This document shows, one piece after another, positions 43,604 through 52,454 of a DNA stretch of 64,000 nucleotides. A program made the position numbers and the translations under genes. The first letter of the stretch is position 1. The number at the start of each line of letters is the position of its first letter. The notes under the pieces are model-generated. The model worked only from the letters and a program-made list of their open reading frames with translations, made no database searches and was not told the origin of the DNA. Source of the stretch: Mucilaginibacter terrae (GTDB lineage: Bacteria > Bacteroidota > Bacteroidia > Sphingobacteriales > Sphingobacteriaceae); the NCBI RefSeq assembly GCF_031951985.1, contig NZ_JAVLVU010000001.1, positions 3,844,001 through 3,908,000 of the forward strand, written 5' to 3'.

Positions 43604-45213
43604 GCTAATTCGAGATATCCTTTTTCTCCATCAACCTCTTTTACGGTTTTGTCGCTTTCAATGCACTTTTTTAAAGCTGCATAAAACTCATCAACATCTT
43701 CTTTATAAATCGACATTTTCCATAAGTCACCTGCAGCCGTTTTGCCGTGAATTTTTAATATATCTAATAATTCCATAGTTAGGTTGTCAATATTAAATTT
43801 TGGTATATTTACTTTAATTTTATTGGCTATTGAAGGGGCTAAATCACTAAGTTTATTTATCCTTACGTCTAGTTTGCCTTCATAGTCCCCAAATATCTCG
43901 CTTAGTCGTAATTGTAATAACAGGGTAGAATCGATTTTAATTTGTTCTATTTGATGTTTTAAGGCATTGATCGTTTCCATAGCATTATTTACTATATTAA
44001 CTATTTTCAGCTGCTCTTCATATGGTGGTAAAGCAATTGGGGTGCTTCTAACAACAGTCTTGTTAATTGAAGCTAAATTTGTTGTCTGTTTTGCAGATCT
44101 TTCATAGAAGCCATTATTAAACGAAGAATTTATAAAAATCAAAATATATTCTTCTGAAATTTTGTTAATGAATTTTCTTGCCCTGAAAATATGATTTTGA
44201 TGAATACATTCTGGAATTTCACATTTCCATAAAGCTGCCCTTCCTACTTTATCAGCATCACCACCCTCAGCCATTAATAGGTCACCGAATTTTAATTGGT
44301 ATTTATTCAAGTCAGATTTCGGGACCGCTATTTCTTTAACGTTAGTCAAATCAAGAAAATTCCGTTGTACATTAGCGACCCTTAAATAGGGGGTATTTAT
44401 AAGAGGCTCGTTATAAATTTTTCCTTTGGTTACTCCACCCGCAATGTGCATTATTGCCTCTAATCGGCACCACGTCCAATTTTTGGGTAATTTATAAGTA
44501 TTGTCATCTTTAGTGATTGACGGTAGGAGCAACTCTCGATTTATCTTCTTCGATTTTAATAGCTTAGCTCTAATATGTAAACTTTCTCTAACCAATTCGG
44601 TGGCACTACTAGCTTCTAAATTGGAATTACGCCAGCTTTTCGTAGAGTTGCCTACAATAGCATCATCCACTATGTTTTTTGAAAGTTTCTCAATTAAAGC
44701 GGATTGATAATTGGATTCATTGATAGCTTTTGCAGATTTAGCCTCTAAGTCTTGAATGTAATCTATAATTTCCCTTTGCTTAGGTTTTGGTGGTATAGGA
44801 ATTATTAAATTTATTAATTGATTAAAATGAATTCTTTTTGAGCCAACACCCTTTGAAAACGTTTTAAGCTTCAAATAAAACTGATCTTGCTTAAAAAAAT
44901 AATATATCCACTCTGGATAACAAACTTTGTCTATGTCAAATGCAGGAATGTCAGAACTTGATTCATAACCATCTAGCAGGTCTGGCACAATGCCAAAGGC
45001 CCCTTTCTCAAGATTTTGTTTTCCGTAAATAAACTGCCCCGCTCTTCTAATATAATATTTTGTAGCGCCTTGCTTATCGATGATATCAGGCCGTTTTTCA
45101 ACTCCGCCTACATTTAATTTTACTCTAATTCTTTTCGCAATATTCGGACTCACAGATTCAATTTTTGATTCGGTAAGGATATCACCAAGGCGAAAAAGTT
45201 TCCATTTATCCAT
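43600..45213 (-). CDS. hsdS: Type I restriction-modification specificity subunit HsdS with extra C-terminal domain
   Basis: 537 aa. Two target-recognition domains, each followed by a long helix: first begins WKLFRLGDILTESKIES and ends with PPKPKQREIIDYIQDLEAK, second begins LPKNWTWCRLEAIMHIAGG and ends with PPYEEQLKIVNIVNNAMETIN. An extra ~85-residue C-terminal part (LTMELLDILKIHGKTAAGDLW onward) looks like a winged-helix module absent from classical HsdS. Start overlaps the hsdM stop (TAATG). Confidence 0.9.
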   Translation of the reverse strand: MDKWKLFRLGDILTESKIESVSPNIAKRIRVKLNVGGVEKRPDIIDKQGATKYYIRRAGQFIYGKQNLEKGAFGIVPDLLDGYESSSDIPAFDIDKVCYPEWIYYFFKQDQFYLKLKTFSKGVGSKRIHFNQLINLIIPIPPKPKQREIIDYIQDLEAKSAKAINESNYQSALIEKLSKNIVDDAIVGNSTKSWRNSNLEASSATELVRESLHIRAKLLKSKKINRELLLPSITKDDNTYKLPKNWTWCRLEAIMHIAGGVTKGKIYNEPLINTPYLRVANVQRNFLDLTNVKEIAVPKSDLNKYQLKFGDLLMAEGGDADKVGRAALWKCEIPECIHQNHIFRARKFINKISEEYILIFINSSFNNGFYERSAKQTTNLASINKTVVRSTPIALPPYEEQLKIVNIVNNAMETINALKHQIEQIKIDSTLLLQLRLSEIFGDYEGKLDVRINKLSDLAPSIANKIKVNIPKFNIDNLTMELLDILKIHGKTAAGDLWKMSIYKEDVDEFYAALKKCIESDKTVKEVDGEKGYLELA

Positions 45214-46625
45214 TAAAATTTTATTTTTAAGAAAGACAATAATTCTTGGCTGCGTTGCATTGACCGCTCAAGGCGCAAAACAATTTCATCACTGTTTAAT
45301 TTTTCTTCCTGTTCTCCAAAATAAGGGCTTGATATATCTAAGTTGTAGTTGCGTTTTTTTATATCGTTAATAGAAACTTTCCAAGAGTAATCATTTTCTT
45401 GTCTTTTGTTCCACCAGGTTTTTTCAATTTCAAACTCTTTCAGAGTGATTGGTCTGGATCTATTATATGACTTCTGATTTGGGGGTAGCGGATGTTCGAA
45501 ATACCAAATGTATTGGGTCGGCTTGCCTTTTTCAAAGAATAAGAGGTTAGTTTTGATATTTGTATAGGGACTAAACACGCCATTTGGCAAACGAACGATA
45601 GTGTGCAAATTGCATTGATCTAAAAGCTCTTGCTTGATTCTTGTTCTAACGCCTTCGCCAAACAAAAAGCCATCAGGTAAAATTATAGCAGCTTTACCAT
45701 TCTTTTTCAATAGTTTGATAATTAAAGCTACAAACAAATCCGACGTTTCTTTTGTCCGAAAGTTAATAGGGAAATTGTCTTCTGTACCATCTTCCTCAAG
45801 GCCGCCAAACGGCGGATTGCTAAAAATTACATCAACTTGGTCGTCCTCTAACCAAGTACTATAAGGTTTACTCAACAAGTTATCACGATGTATTTTTGGC
45901 GAAGCGAAGCCTTGCAACATTAAGTTGGTCGTGCATAGTAAATGCGGAAGCGGTTTTTTTTCTATGCCTAGAACAGTGTCTTCTAATAATTCTATATCGG
46001 CGGTTGAATCCATAGCTTGAATATAATCAATACTACAAGTTAAAAAGCCTCCAGTACCACATGCTGGATCTAGTATCTTTTGACCTTTAGATGGCTCTGT
46101 CATTTCAACCATAAATTGGGTTACCGCTCTGGGAGTGTAGTATTCTCCAGAAGAACCAGCACTTTGAAGTTCTTTTAGAATCGTCTCATATATCTCATTG
46201 AAAACGTGAATCTCTCTAGAGCTGCTAAAGTTTATTTTATCAATTTCAATAACTACCTGTCTAAATAAGGTTCCATTTTTCATGTAATTATAAGTGTCCT
46301 CAAAAACAGCTTTTACAACATGTGCATACTCATTTTCTTTTTCATCAAGGTGCTTTAAAGTGGCAAAAAGCTCTTGATTGATAAAATCAATTAGAGCTTC
46401 TCCTGTGAGCTTGGTGTTATTAACAGCCCAATTTTCCCATTTGAGATGATGAGGGATAGGTGATTTGTAATTAGATATTCGATTTTTCCATTCTCCTTCT
46501 TTATCAGAAAATATTTTTAGAAACAGCATCCAAACCATTTGAGAGATTCTCTGTGCATCACCATCTACACCGGAATCTTTCCTCATGATGTCTCGAATAG
46601 ATTTAATAATTGTCGAAATATTCAT
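45213..46625 (-). CDS. hsdM: Type I DNA N6-adenine methyltransferase HsdM
   Basis: 470 aa. N-terminal helical domain (ISTIIKSIRDIMRKDSGVDGDAQRIS), SAM-binding motif LDPACGTGGFL near residue 186 and catalytic NPPFGG near residue 270. Normal HsdM length. It methylates adenines at sites chosen by HsdS and thereby marks self DNA. It heads a four-gene operon with hsdS, a PtuA-like ATPase and a PtuB-like HNH protein; no hsdR is found in the window. Confidence 0.94.
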   Translation of the reverse strand: MNISTIIKSIRDIMRKDSGVDGDAQRISQMVWMLFLKIFSDKEGEWKNRISNYKSPIPHHLKWENWAVNNTKLTGEALIDFINQELFATLKHLDEKENEYAHVVKAVFEDTYNYMKNGTLFRQVVIEIDKINFSSSREIHVFNEIYETILKELQSAGSSGEYYTPRAVTQFMVEMTEPSKGQKILDPACGTGGFLTCSIDYIQAMDSTADIELLEDTVLGIEKKPLPHLLCTTNLMLQGFASPKIHRDNLLSKPYSTWLEDDQVDVIFSNPPFGGLEEDGTEDNFPINFRTKETSDLFVALIIKLLKKNGKAAIILPDGFLFGEGVRTRIKQELLDQCNLHTIVRLPNGVFSPYTNIKTNLLFFEKGKPTQYIWYFEHPLPPNQKSYNRSRPITLKEFEIEKTWWNKRQENDYSWKVSINDIKKRNYNLDISSPYFGEQEEKLNSDEIVLRLERSMQRSQELLSFLKIKF

Positions 46626-47183
46626 CTATATATATTCTATTTTGCCATGTCTCCATTCAAAAGAAAAGAGAATAAATTTATAATTGCCAACCAATGAGAA
46701 TATTAAACCTCAAATAATAAGCTTTGATGTGTTTGTCGAAATTAACGATATATCCAAGTTTAATGGAAAGTTTTTTGACAAAACGAGATTACAACAATAG
46801 GATGTCCATTGTTACGAAATTAGCGGGATTTTTATCGGTTAAAACATGTAGACTGCAATTGCTGCTAATATTACAGGGTTTGAGCTATTTATTTAATTTT
46901 TTTTACTTTCAATTCGACATAACATTACAAGCCAAAAAATTAGCTACTACCTGTATTTAAGGAGGGACTTATTTTGCTTAGTAGATGGGTGCGTTATAGC
47001 TTTCCTTTATTGATATAAATGGACTGTCCATTTATCTGGTTACATGTATAAGTTAATATAATTAACATCCGCTGCTAAATTCAAATTTTGTTCATTAGAT
47101 CTTATGCTATTTGATGTAAGTTTGGTTTGAGAATAGACCTCATTAGCTTATCATATTGAGCCTAACTTGTATAGTACAAAGAC
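46626..47183. other. Gene-free region between hsdM and the DUF3800 gene
   Basis: 558 bp, AT-rich, divergent spacer. It must contain the promoters of the hsdM operon and of the DUF3800 gene, but I see no convincing -7/-33 pair, terminator or conserved small gene. Confidence 0.6.
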
Positions 47184-48329
47184 ATGAAAAATATAATTGC
47201 GTTTGCAGACGAGTCTGGTAACAATTCTTTTGAGTTTTCGACTCAGGGAACGCATTTTATTGTAGCAAGTGTGATTCTTAGAAAGGATAAGCTTGAAGAA
47301 ACAGAATTGTTGATCGAAGACATAAGAAAACGCTATTTTCAGACCGGCGAGATCAAATCAAGCAAGGTTGGCGACAATCATTCCCGAAGGCTGAAAATTT
47401 TGCATGAGCTATCGAATGCCGACTTTTCCATCTATGCGGTCGTCGTTAATAAAAAGAAGCTCGTGGGTGAAGGGTTCAAATACAAGCCTTCGTTCTATAA
47501 ATTTTTAAACGGGCTTGTTTACAAAGAATTATTCAAGACCTTCCCAGAACTTGATTTAGTGGTAGACGAGCATGGAAGTAACGACTTTATGAGGCAGTTT
47601 AAAGTGTATGTAGAAAAGCATCATAAGCCCAATTTATTTTCAGGAAGCGAATTTCAGTTCTCTGGAAGTGCTACTAGCGTGATGATTCAACTGGCAGATT
47701 TTATCGCAGGAACACTTGGCAGATGCTTCGATGAATTGAGAAAAGTTCCTGAAGGTGAGCAATTTTTAAATATTCTTCAGCCGAAAATCACAAGCTTAAA
47801 TTTCTTTCCGTATGAACCACAACATTATCTTGCGGATGCTGAACTCAATAACAATAATTTTCACGAGTCAGTAGCACAGGCTGGTGTTAACAGTGCCATG
47901 CATTTTATTGAGAATAAAAAGGTTGTGACGCAGGATGATGCTGATCAGGTCAACTGTGTAAAGCTAATACTTCTTTATTTCAACACTTATGGAACAAAGC
48001 TATATATCACCACGAAACAAATCATTCAACACTTACAGGTTGGAAGGGTAGAGCCGCTCAGCGAGCACCAATTTCGCACTAAAGTTATTGGTCAAATCCG
48101 GGACGTAGGCGTGTTGGTCGTAAGCAGCAGCTCCGGTGTTCACAAAGGTTACAAATTGCCTGCATCTCTGAATGATCTGTATAGGTTTGTCAATCATGGA
48201 AACAGTGTCATTATGCCAATGCTGCATCGAATAAAGGTGTTCCGCGAAAAGATTAAATTAGCCACACTCAATGAAGTGGATATTTTGGAAAATGAGGACT
48301 TTTTAGGATTGCGTGATTTACTTAAGTGA
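47184..48329 (+). CDS. DUF3800 domain protein with C-terminal helix-turn-helix-like part
   Basis: 381 aa. N-terminal DUF3800 fold (RNase H-like) with the acidic motif IIAFADESGNNSF at residues 3-15 and a second acidic patch LDLVVDEHGSNDF near residue 125. The ~110 C-terminal residues (YITTKQIIQHLQVGRVEPLS...) resemble a winged helix. DUF3800 proteins are frequent beside restriction systems and are suspected nucleases. Function unproven. Monocistronic and divergent from hsdM. Confidence 0.82.
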   Translation: MKNIIAFADESGNNSFEFSTQGTHFIVASVILRKDKLEETELLIEDIRKRYFQTGEIKSSKVGDNHSRRLKILHELSNADFSIYAVVVNKKKLVGEGFKYKPSFYKFLNGLVYKELFKTFPELDLVVDEHGSNDFMRQFKVYVEKHHKPNLFSGSEFQFSGSATSVMIQLADFIAGTLGRCFDELRKVPEGEQFLNILQPKITSLNFFPYEPQHYLADAELNNNNFHESVAQAGVNSAMHFIENKKVVTQDDADQVNCVKLILLYFNTYGTKLYITTKQIIQHLQVGRVEPLSEHQFRTKVIGQIRDVGVLVVSSSSGVHKGYKLPASLNDLYRFVNHGNSVIMPMLHRIKVFREKIKLATLNEVDILENEDFLGLRDLLK

Positions 48330-48463
48330 TAAAATATGCAACTTATTGACGGAAAATTACCTTTTTCATTTTAATTAATTGCAATCAATTTAGATACGAA
48401 TATATCCTCCATATATAGGGCAACGTCAGCATGATATATAAGTTTTACCGTCAAAAATTATGA

Positions 48464-48598
48464 CTACTTATCTTTTTTAACGTTAACTAGTTTAGATAAT
48501 GTTCGCCCAAACTTTTCTGTTTTTTTTATTACACCAGGCTTGATTTGTTCTGTAGCAGGAGACTTATCAATAAATAATTTTGTTTCTTTTTTAGTCAT
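48464..48598 (-). CDS. 44-aa protein with GRTLS motif
   Basis: ATG at 48598, stop TAG at 48464. Sequence begins MTKKETKLFIDKSPATEQ and contains KFGRTLSKLVNVK near the C-terminus. It starts 1 nt after the 38-aa gene stops. The GRTLS core is shared with the 38-aa product and with the tail of the upstream 217-aa membrane protein, which argues that all three are genuine and related. Lys-rich, no hydrophobic segment. Function unknown. Confidence 0.6.
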   Translation of the reverse strand: MTKKETKLFIDKSPATEQIKPGVIKKTEKFGRTLSKLVNVKKDK

Positions 48599-48599
48599 T

Positions 48600-48716
48600 T
48601 CATTTCAATTTTGGAGTGGTAACAACTTTAGCCTTAATAAGCTTTGATAAAGTTCGGCCTTCGTTTAATGATATAATTTTTTGAGGTTCAATTTTAGGGT
48701 TCTGTTTGTTGCTCAT
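48600..48716 (-). CDS. 38-aa protein with GRTLS motif
   Basis: ATG at 48716, stop TGA at 48600. Begins MSNKQNPKIEPQKIISLN and continues EGRTLSKLIKAKVV. It starts 6 nt after the stop of the 217-aa membrane protein gene and is followed by the 44-aa paralog. Such tight packing plus the shared GRTLSKL motif supports translation. Could be a modified peptide, a toxin/antidote or an adaptor ligand; none is demonstrable. Confidence 0.6.
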   Translation of the reverse strand: MSNKQNPKIEPQKIISLNEGRTLSKLIKAKVVTTPKLK

Positions 48717-48722
48717 TATAAT

Positions 48723-49376
48723 TTATTTGTTAGTTGATTGATTATTTGCTGGTTTAGAACTACCGTTGTTGTTACTATTCCCTGTTTGTGTAGTAGCTGG
48801 TTTTAATGGCACGGAAAGTGTCCGGCCTTTAGACAGGTCATTGTTTTGCGTTTGTGGTTTGATCTCTTTCGACATATCATTCTTATTATTTAAAGTTTCC
48901 TGTTTTTTATGGCTTGCCTCCCAAGCATTTATCGAGCAAAACGTTACCAAGAAGGCAATTCCGACAAAAAGTGATATAGTAGTACTCCAATTGATTTGTA
49001 CCATTATTCTATTACATTGATCCAATCTTGCATCAGCTTTTGCTTCTGTCTCATTATGTATAGTTACTTGATCTGGACTAGCGTTTTCAGGTAATTCTAC
49101 GCTACACGCTGCATACAACAACCGGCATTCACTATGGAAGGCGCTTGATAATTGGTGAGATACTAAGTTCCCTAATAGAGTTAACGCTAATAGTCCCCAA
49201 CTTAAAATCAAAAAAACAACTCCGCTAGCATTATCAACCTTAATTATTTTATCAAGAAAGGTCATGGATAGGACTAAAGTACCAGCAGCTATGTAAACAA
49301 GGTTTTTTTCGTAATCGTCTTCGCTTTTTTCTTTGATTTTATCTAAAGCTTCTAATTGCTTGTCCGAAAATGGCAT
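48723..49376 (-). CDS. Membrane protein with GRTLS-type C-terminal tail (SLATT-like architecture)
   Basis: 217 aa. Charged N-terminal helix (DKQLEALDKIKEKSEDDYEK), two adjacent membrane segments (YIAAGTLVLSMTFLDK and FLILSWGLLALTLLGNLV), a helical cytosolic or periplasmic part, a third segment (TTISLFVGIAFLVTFCSIN) and a disordered Asn/Gln-rich tail. The tail begins MSKEIKPQTQ and contains SKGRTLSVPLKP, like the two following mini-genes. The layout recalls pore-forming SLATT-type defence effectors, but homology is not established. Confidence 0.68.
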   Translation of the reverse strand: MPFSDKQLEALDKIKEKSEDDYEKNLVYIAAGTLVLSMTFLDKIIKVDNASGVVFLILSWGLLALTLLGNLVSHQLSSAFHSECRLLYAACSVELPENASPDQVTIHNETEAKADARLDQCNRIMVQINWSTTISLFVGIAFLVTFCSINAWEASHKKQETLNNKNDMSKEIKPQTQNNDLSKGRTLSVPLKPATTQTGNSNNNGSSKPANNQSTNK

Positions 49377-49580
49377 TGTCTTATCTTTGAGATTGGCATA
49401 GGTTTTCTATTGCAATCTAAGTTAGTAAATTATAAGAAAAAAGTATATCCCTTATTAATTATATTAATGTGGTGATTTTAATACACAACATTATTATAAT
49501 GTTGAAGCCCAAAGAATAGTTTTGATTGCCCCCAAAAAGAAATGGCAAATTAAGTGATTTTCGAAGATACATATAAACAG

Positions 49581-49604
49581 AAAAGCCCGGATAACCGGGC
49601 TTTT
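49581..49604 (-). terminator. Terminator after the 65-aa gene
   Basis: Perfect hairpin AAAAGCCCGG-ATAA-CCGGGCTTTT, 19 nt past the stop of the minus-strand 65-aa gene. Confidence 0.85.
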
Positions 49605-49622
49605 CGTATGCTTGAGATATTT

Positions 49623-49820
49623 TTATGCGTTCAGGACAATTCCTGCGAGTTCCATTTCTGATTCTTTCTCGATCACTCTTTGTTCATGAAGAAAGTCATC
49701 CATTCCTTTATTCAGATCTTGAATGATCTTGTCATTTTGCTCCGGAGTGAAAACCACTGGCTTGCTTTTTGAAAGAATAGACTCAAGCATTAGTTCATAT
49801 TTGCTCTTTTTGATTTCCAT
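49623..49820 (-). CDS. 65-aa acidic/helical protein downstream of the protease
   Basis: Begins MEIKKSKYELMLESILSKSK, soluble, predicted helical, ending in the hydrophobic LAGIVLNA. It starts 13 nt after the protease stop and ends at a terminator, so it is the last gene of that operon. Family not recognised. It may be an inhibitor or substrate of the protease; a second small gene sits after the metallo-beta-lactamase on the other side. Confidence 0.6.
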   Translation of the reverse strand: MEIKKSKYELMLESILSKSKPVVFTPEQNDKIIQDLNKGMDDFLHEQRVIEKESEMELAGIVLNA

Positions 49821-49833
49821 TAAACTAATGTTT

Positions 49834-50832
49834 TTACTTTAAATTTTCTTTATATGAATCGAATGGACTTTTATCAAAGATATTAAGTCCTTTGAAATTC
49901 CCCAAATTTTGGACAAAAAATGTGCCATCAGAAAATGCAGAGATCAGAGACGTGTCAGTTGACACATCCATGTCAATGAATTCTACAGGTTCTGTCGCAT
50001 CCTGAATATAGAATTCATCACATTTTCCTGCAATATAAGATTCTTTTTTACTTAATTCCGCAATCCAGATAAATTTTGGCATCGAAAGCGCCAAAACCAG
50101 TTCCTTGACAACCGGATTTAAGTCCTCATTCAATGCGATGTAGGATTTGTAAGATCGACTGGATGCTAAAAAGATTTTAAGAATTCTGGGCTCCGTCCCC
50201 ACTATTCCTATCTCTTTAATTTCAAGTGCTTTATAGAAATTTCTCGTTGCTCTTGCAGCATCTAAATAGATTTTTTTGTATAGTGGGACAATGACATTTT
50301 TGATTTCACAGGAATGCCATTTTTCCGATTTATAATAGATCTCACAGGGTTTGTCTAATTTGGTGACTTGAAAAGGTGGGTAATTGTCATCAATAAAGAC
50401 ATAGTTTCTGGTGATCTTATTGAAATCAATCACAGGAAGTCCGTTGGGCAGAATTTCATGTGGTTGACAAATTACAGTTTCCTCACGATTTTCTTTTTCA
50501 CGGCCGACAATATTGACAACGTGTCCGATTTCCTTATTCTTGAGAACACCCACAATAGGAATACCGGATTCAATATAAGTACTGATGATCACATCTATAT
50601 TTACTTTGGCCTTTGAAAGTTTCTCCTGTGAATAGATCATCGACCCAAATCCAAATTCTCTGAGCGCGAATGTGATTTGTTCTGCAGTCAATCCTTCAGA
50701 AGGTAAGAGTCTTTTAAAGGAATACTTTTGAAGTAACTTTGTGATTTGGGACAACAATACGGGCTGATATTCGGGATATTTATTGCCGAAATATTCAATT
50801 AGCGACCATATGGTGGTCTCTGCACAGGTCAT
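49834..50832 (-). CDS. Papain-like/C39-like cysteine protease, C-terminal part of a frameshifted gene
   Basis: 332 aa as read. Catalytic Cys in TCAETTIWSL right at its start, candidate His in IGHVVNIVGR near residue 105, and acidic FIDDNYPPF near residue 150. The frame stays open far upstream of its first ATG and reads sensible protein (GFLVLRPTFPKIIGRNAISP) over the end of the preceding gene. It is therefore the 3' part of one larger gene broken near 51010-51020. It may be non-functional or the break may be a sequencing artefact. Confidence 0.7.
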   Translation of the reverse strand: MTCAETTIWSLIEYFGNKYPEYQPVLLSQITKLLQKYSFKRLLPSEGLTAEQITFALREFGFGSMIYSQEKLSKAKVNIDVIISTYIESGIPIVGVLKNKEIGHVVNIVGREKENREETVICQPHEILPNGLPVIDFNKITRNYVFIDDNYPPFQVTKLDKPCEIYYKSEKWHSCEIKNVIVPLYKKIYLDAARATRNFYKALEIKEIGIVGTEPRILKIFLASSRSYKSYIALNEDLNPVVKELVLALSMPKFIWIAELSKKESYIAGKCDEFYIQDATEPVEFIDMDVSTDTSLISAFSDGTFFVQNLGNFKGLNIFDKSPFDSYKENLK

Positions 50833-50974
50833 GGTCTGATTATCCTGACTTGCATGGGGGAAAGACTGAACCGTTTGCTTGATCGAATTGGTGGTTGCAT
50901 TGATTCCACTTAGGCAACATACGATATTGCTGTCCTTTTTTGCTTTAGGAGATATGGCATTTCTACCGATGATC

Positions 50975-51397
50975 TTAGGAAAGGTCGGTCTTAATACAAG
51001 AAAACCCAGGTAATTTTTCCTGCACTACGGTTAGGTCAGTATCCGGGTCTTTCCTGAAATTTTCACTGGCGACGGGACATCCGAAGAATGATAGCCTGAT
51101 GCAGTCCCTGTGATACCCTTTTAACTTGGATGAATAATAGTGATAATAGGTATCACGATACATTTTGTCCACATAGGGGGTTTCGATAAGGACATAAAGA
51201 TCATCCCGCAAAGTTTCCAGGAAAGATTGTAATTGCTTTTCAACAACTTTACGGCTTGTCGACTCATTGATCTGGTAAAGTGTGGTTAAAAGATATTCTA
51301 CAAAAGGCCCGACTTCTTTAATAGGTTTAGTCTCTATTTCAATGCCGGAGTCAATAAAGTCTTTAATCGTATCTTTAACGGAAACAGGTTGGCTCAT
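50975..51397 (-). CDS. N-terminal part of the frameshifted protease gene
   Basis: 140 aa from the ATG at 51397 (MSQPVSVKDTIKDFIDSG). Helical N-terminal domain ending ...DTDLTVVQEK before running out of frame. Removing one A from the run of five A near 51018 joins VVQE directly to NYLGFLVLRPTFP of the downstream frame, giving one protein of ~520 aa that keeps the catalytic Cys/His. Divergent from the metallo-beta-lactamase gene across only 36 bp. Confidence 0.65.
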   Translation of the reverse strand: MSQPVSVKDTIKDFIDSGIEIETKPIKEVGPFVEYLLTTLYQINESTSRKVVEKQLQSFLETLRDDLYVLIETPYVDKMYRDTYYHYYSSKLKGYHRDCIRLSFFGCPVASENFRKDPDTDLTVVQEKLPGFSCIKTDLS

Positions 51398-51433
51398 AAT
51401 ATATTGCAAATATAAATATTGTAATTCGATAAT

Positions 51434-52444
51434 ATGGAAGTGTTTATAAGGGTGCTTAACGTCGGTGACGGTGATGCAGTTATTGTTAAAGTAATTGATA
51501 CGGACAGAAAACTTGTTTTTATGATCGATGCAGGTCATCCTTACGATTATGAAAAGGTTAGCAAAAATCTGAAAGAAGTGTTAGAAAGTGTGGAATTGCC
51601 CGCACCCGACTTTATATTATGCACCCATTACGATAATGATCATATCGGAGGATTATTAAAACTGGTAAAGGATTATGAAACTCAAAAACCTTCGGTTTGG
51701 ATCCATGCGACAAGTGAAAAGATCAATGTTAAAGATTTAACTGAGCTGGTGAACCATGAGCCGGAAAATGGAATCATGCCATCTGAGGAAGATGATAATC
51801 TGGCGGGGGAAAATTCAGCTAACATAGTTTATTATCAGAATGTACTCACTACTGTTGAGCAAGAGATTGCTTTGCTGGAATATTTACGGCCTGCAGGTTT
51901 TTCTTGCAAGGAACCGCTTGCTGAAAATTTTAAGATCGACCAATGGCCGGAACTGTCTATCTTGAGCCCCACCACTTCATTTTATGAGACCTTGTTCCCC
52001 GAACATTTCAGTACGCAGGAACTGGTCGAGAATCATATGAATGTCTTAAAGGGCGCGGAAACTGATCAAAAGATTTCAGATGATCCATGCAAAAAGCTTG
52101 ACCTGAAAAAATCCCCGATCACCGCGACGAACATGAACAGCGCCATATTAATGCTGGTAGCAGACGGCAAAAAGATCATATTTAGCGGAGATGCTGGAAT
52201 AGAGTCTTTTGAAGCGATCCCGGATTATAAAAACGTGCTTGACCAACTGTACTTTTTGAAAGTTCCGCATCATGGAAGCAGAAACAATATCAACCAGGAA
52301 TTGATTCAACTTATGAAACCAAGAATTGCTGTTATTTCCGGAAGGCACCATGTATCCGGTGATGTTTTGGCCTGTTTAAAGGCAACTTGTGAAGAAGTTT
52401 CGGTAACGAAAGATGGTCAGGATATCGATGTAACTATACCTTAA
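51434..52444 (+). CDS. ComEC-like metallo-beta-lactamase fold hydrolase
   Basis: 336 aa, soluble. Metal-binding motifs: THYDNDHIGG near residue 63 (HxxxDH), later FSGDAG near residue 250 and LKVPHHGSRNN near residue 275. This matches the stand-alone MBL domain related to the ComEC C-terminus, usually a nuclease or phosphodiesterase. It is divergent from a papain-like protease gene and followed by a 64-aa gene. MBL and protease pairs occur in bacterial conflict modules, which is the best contextual clue. Confidence 0.85.
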   Translation: MEVFIRVLNVGDGDAVIVKVIDTDRKLVFMIDAGHPYDYEKVSKNLKEVLESVELPAPDFILCTHYDNDHIGGLLKLVKDYETQKPSVWIHATSEKINVKDLTELVNHEPENGIMPSEEDDNLAGENSANIVYYQNVLTTVEQEIALLEYLRPAGFSCKEPLAENFKIDQWPELSILSPTTSFYETLFPEHFSTQELVENHMNVLKGAETDQKISDDPCKKLDLKKSPITATNMNSAILMLVADGKKIIFSGDAGIESFEAIPDYKNVLDQLYFLKVPHHGSRNNINQELIQLMKPRIAVISGRHHVSGDVLACLKATCEEVSVTKDGQDIDVTIP

Positions 52445-52454
52445 TTATTTGTCC

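Noticed and set aside
46724-46960. 78-codon plus-strand frame between hsdM and DUF3800
   Set aside because: Low-complexity AT-rich translation, no ribosome site, no recognisable domain.
46626-47183. hsdR hidden or degraded next to hsdM
   Set aside because: No helicase or PDDEXK motifs in any frame here, and the region is too short.
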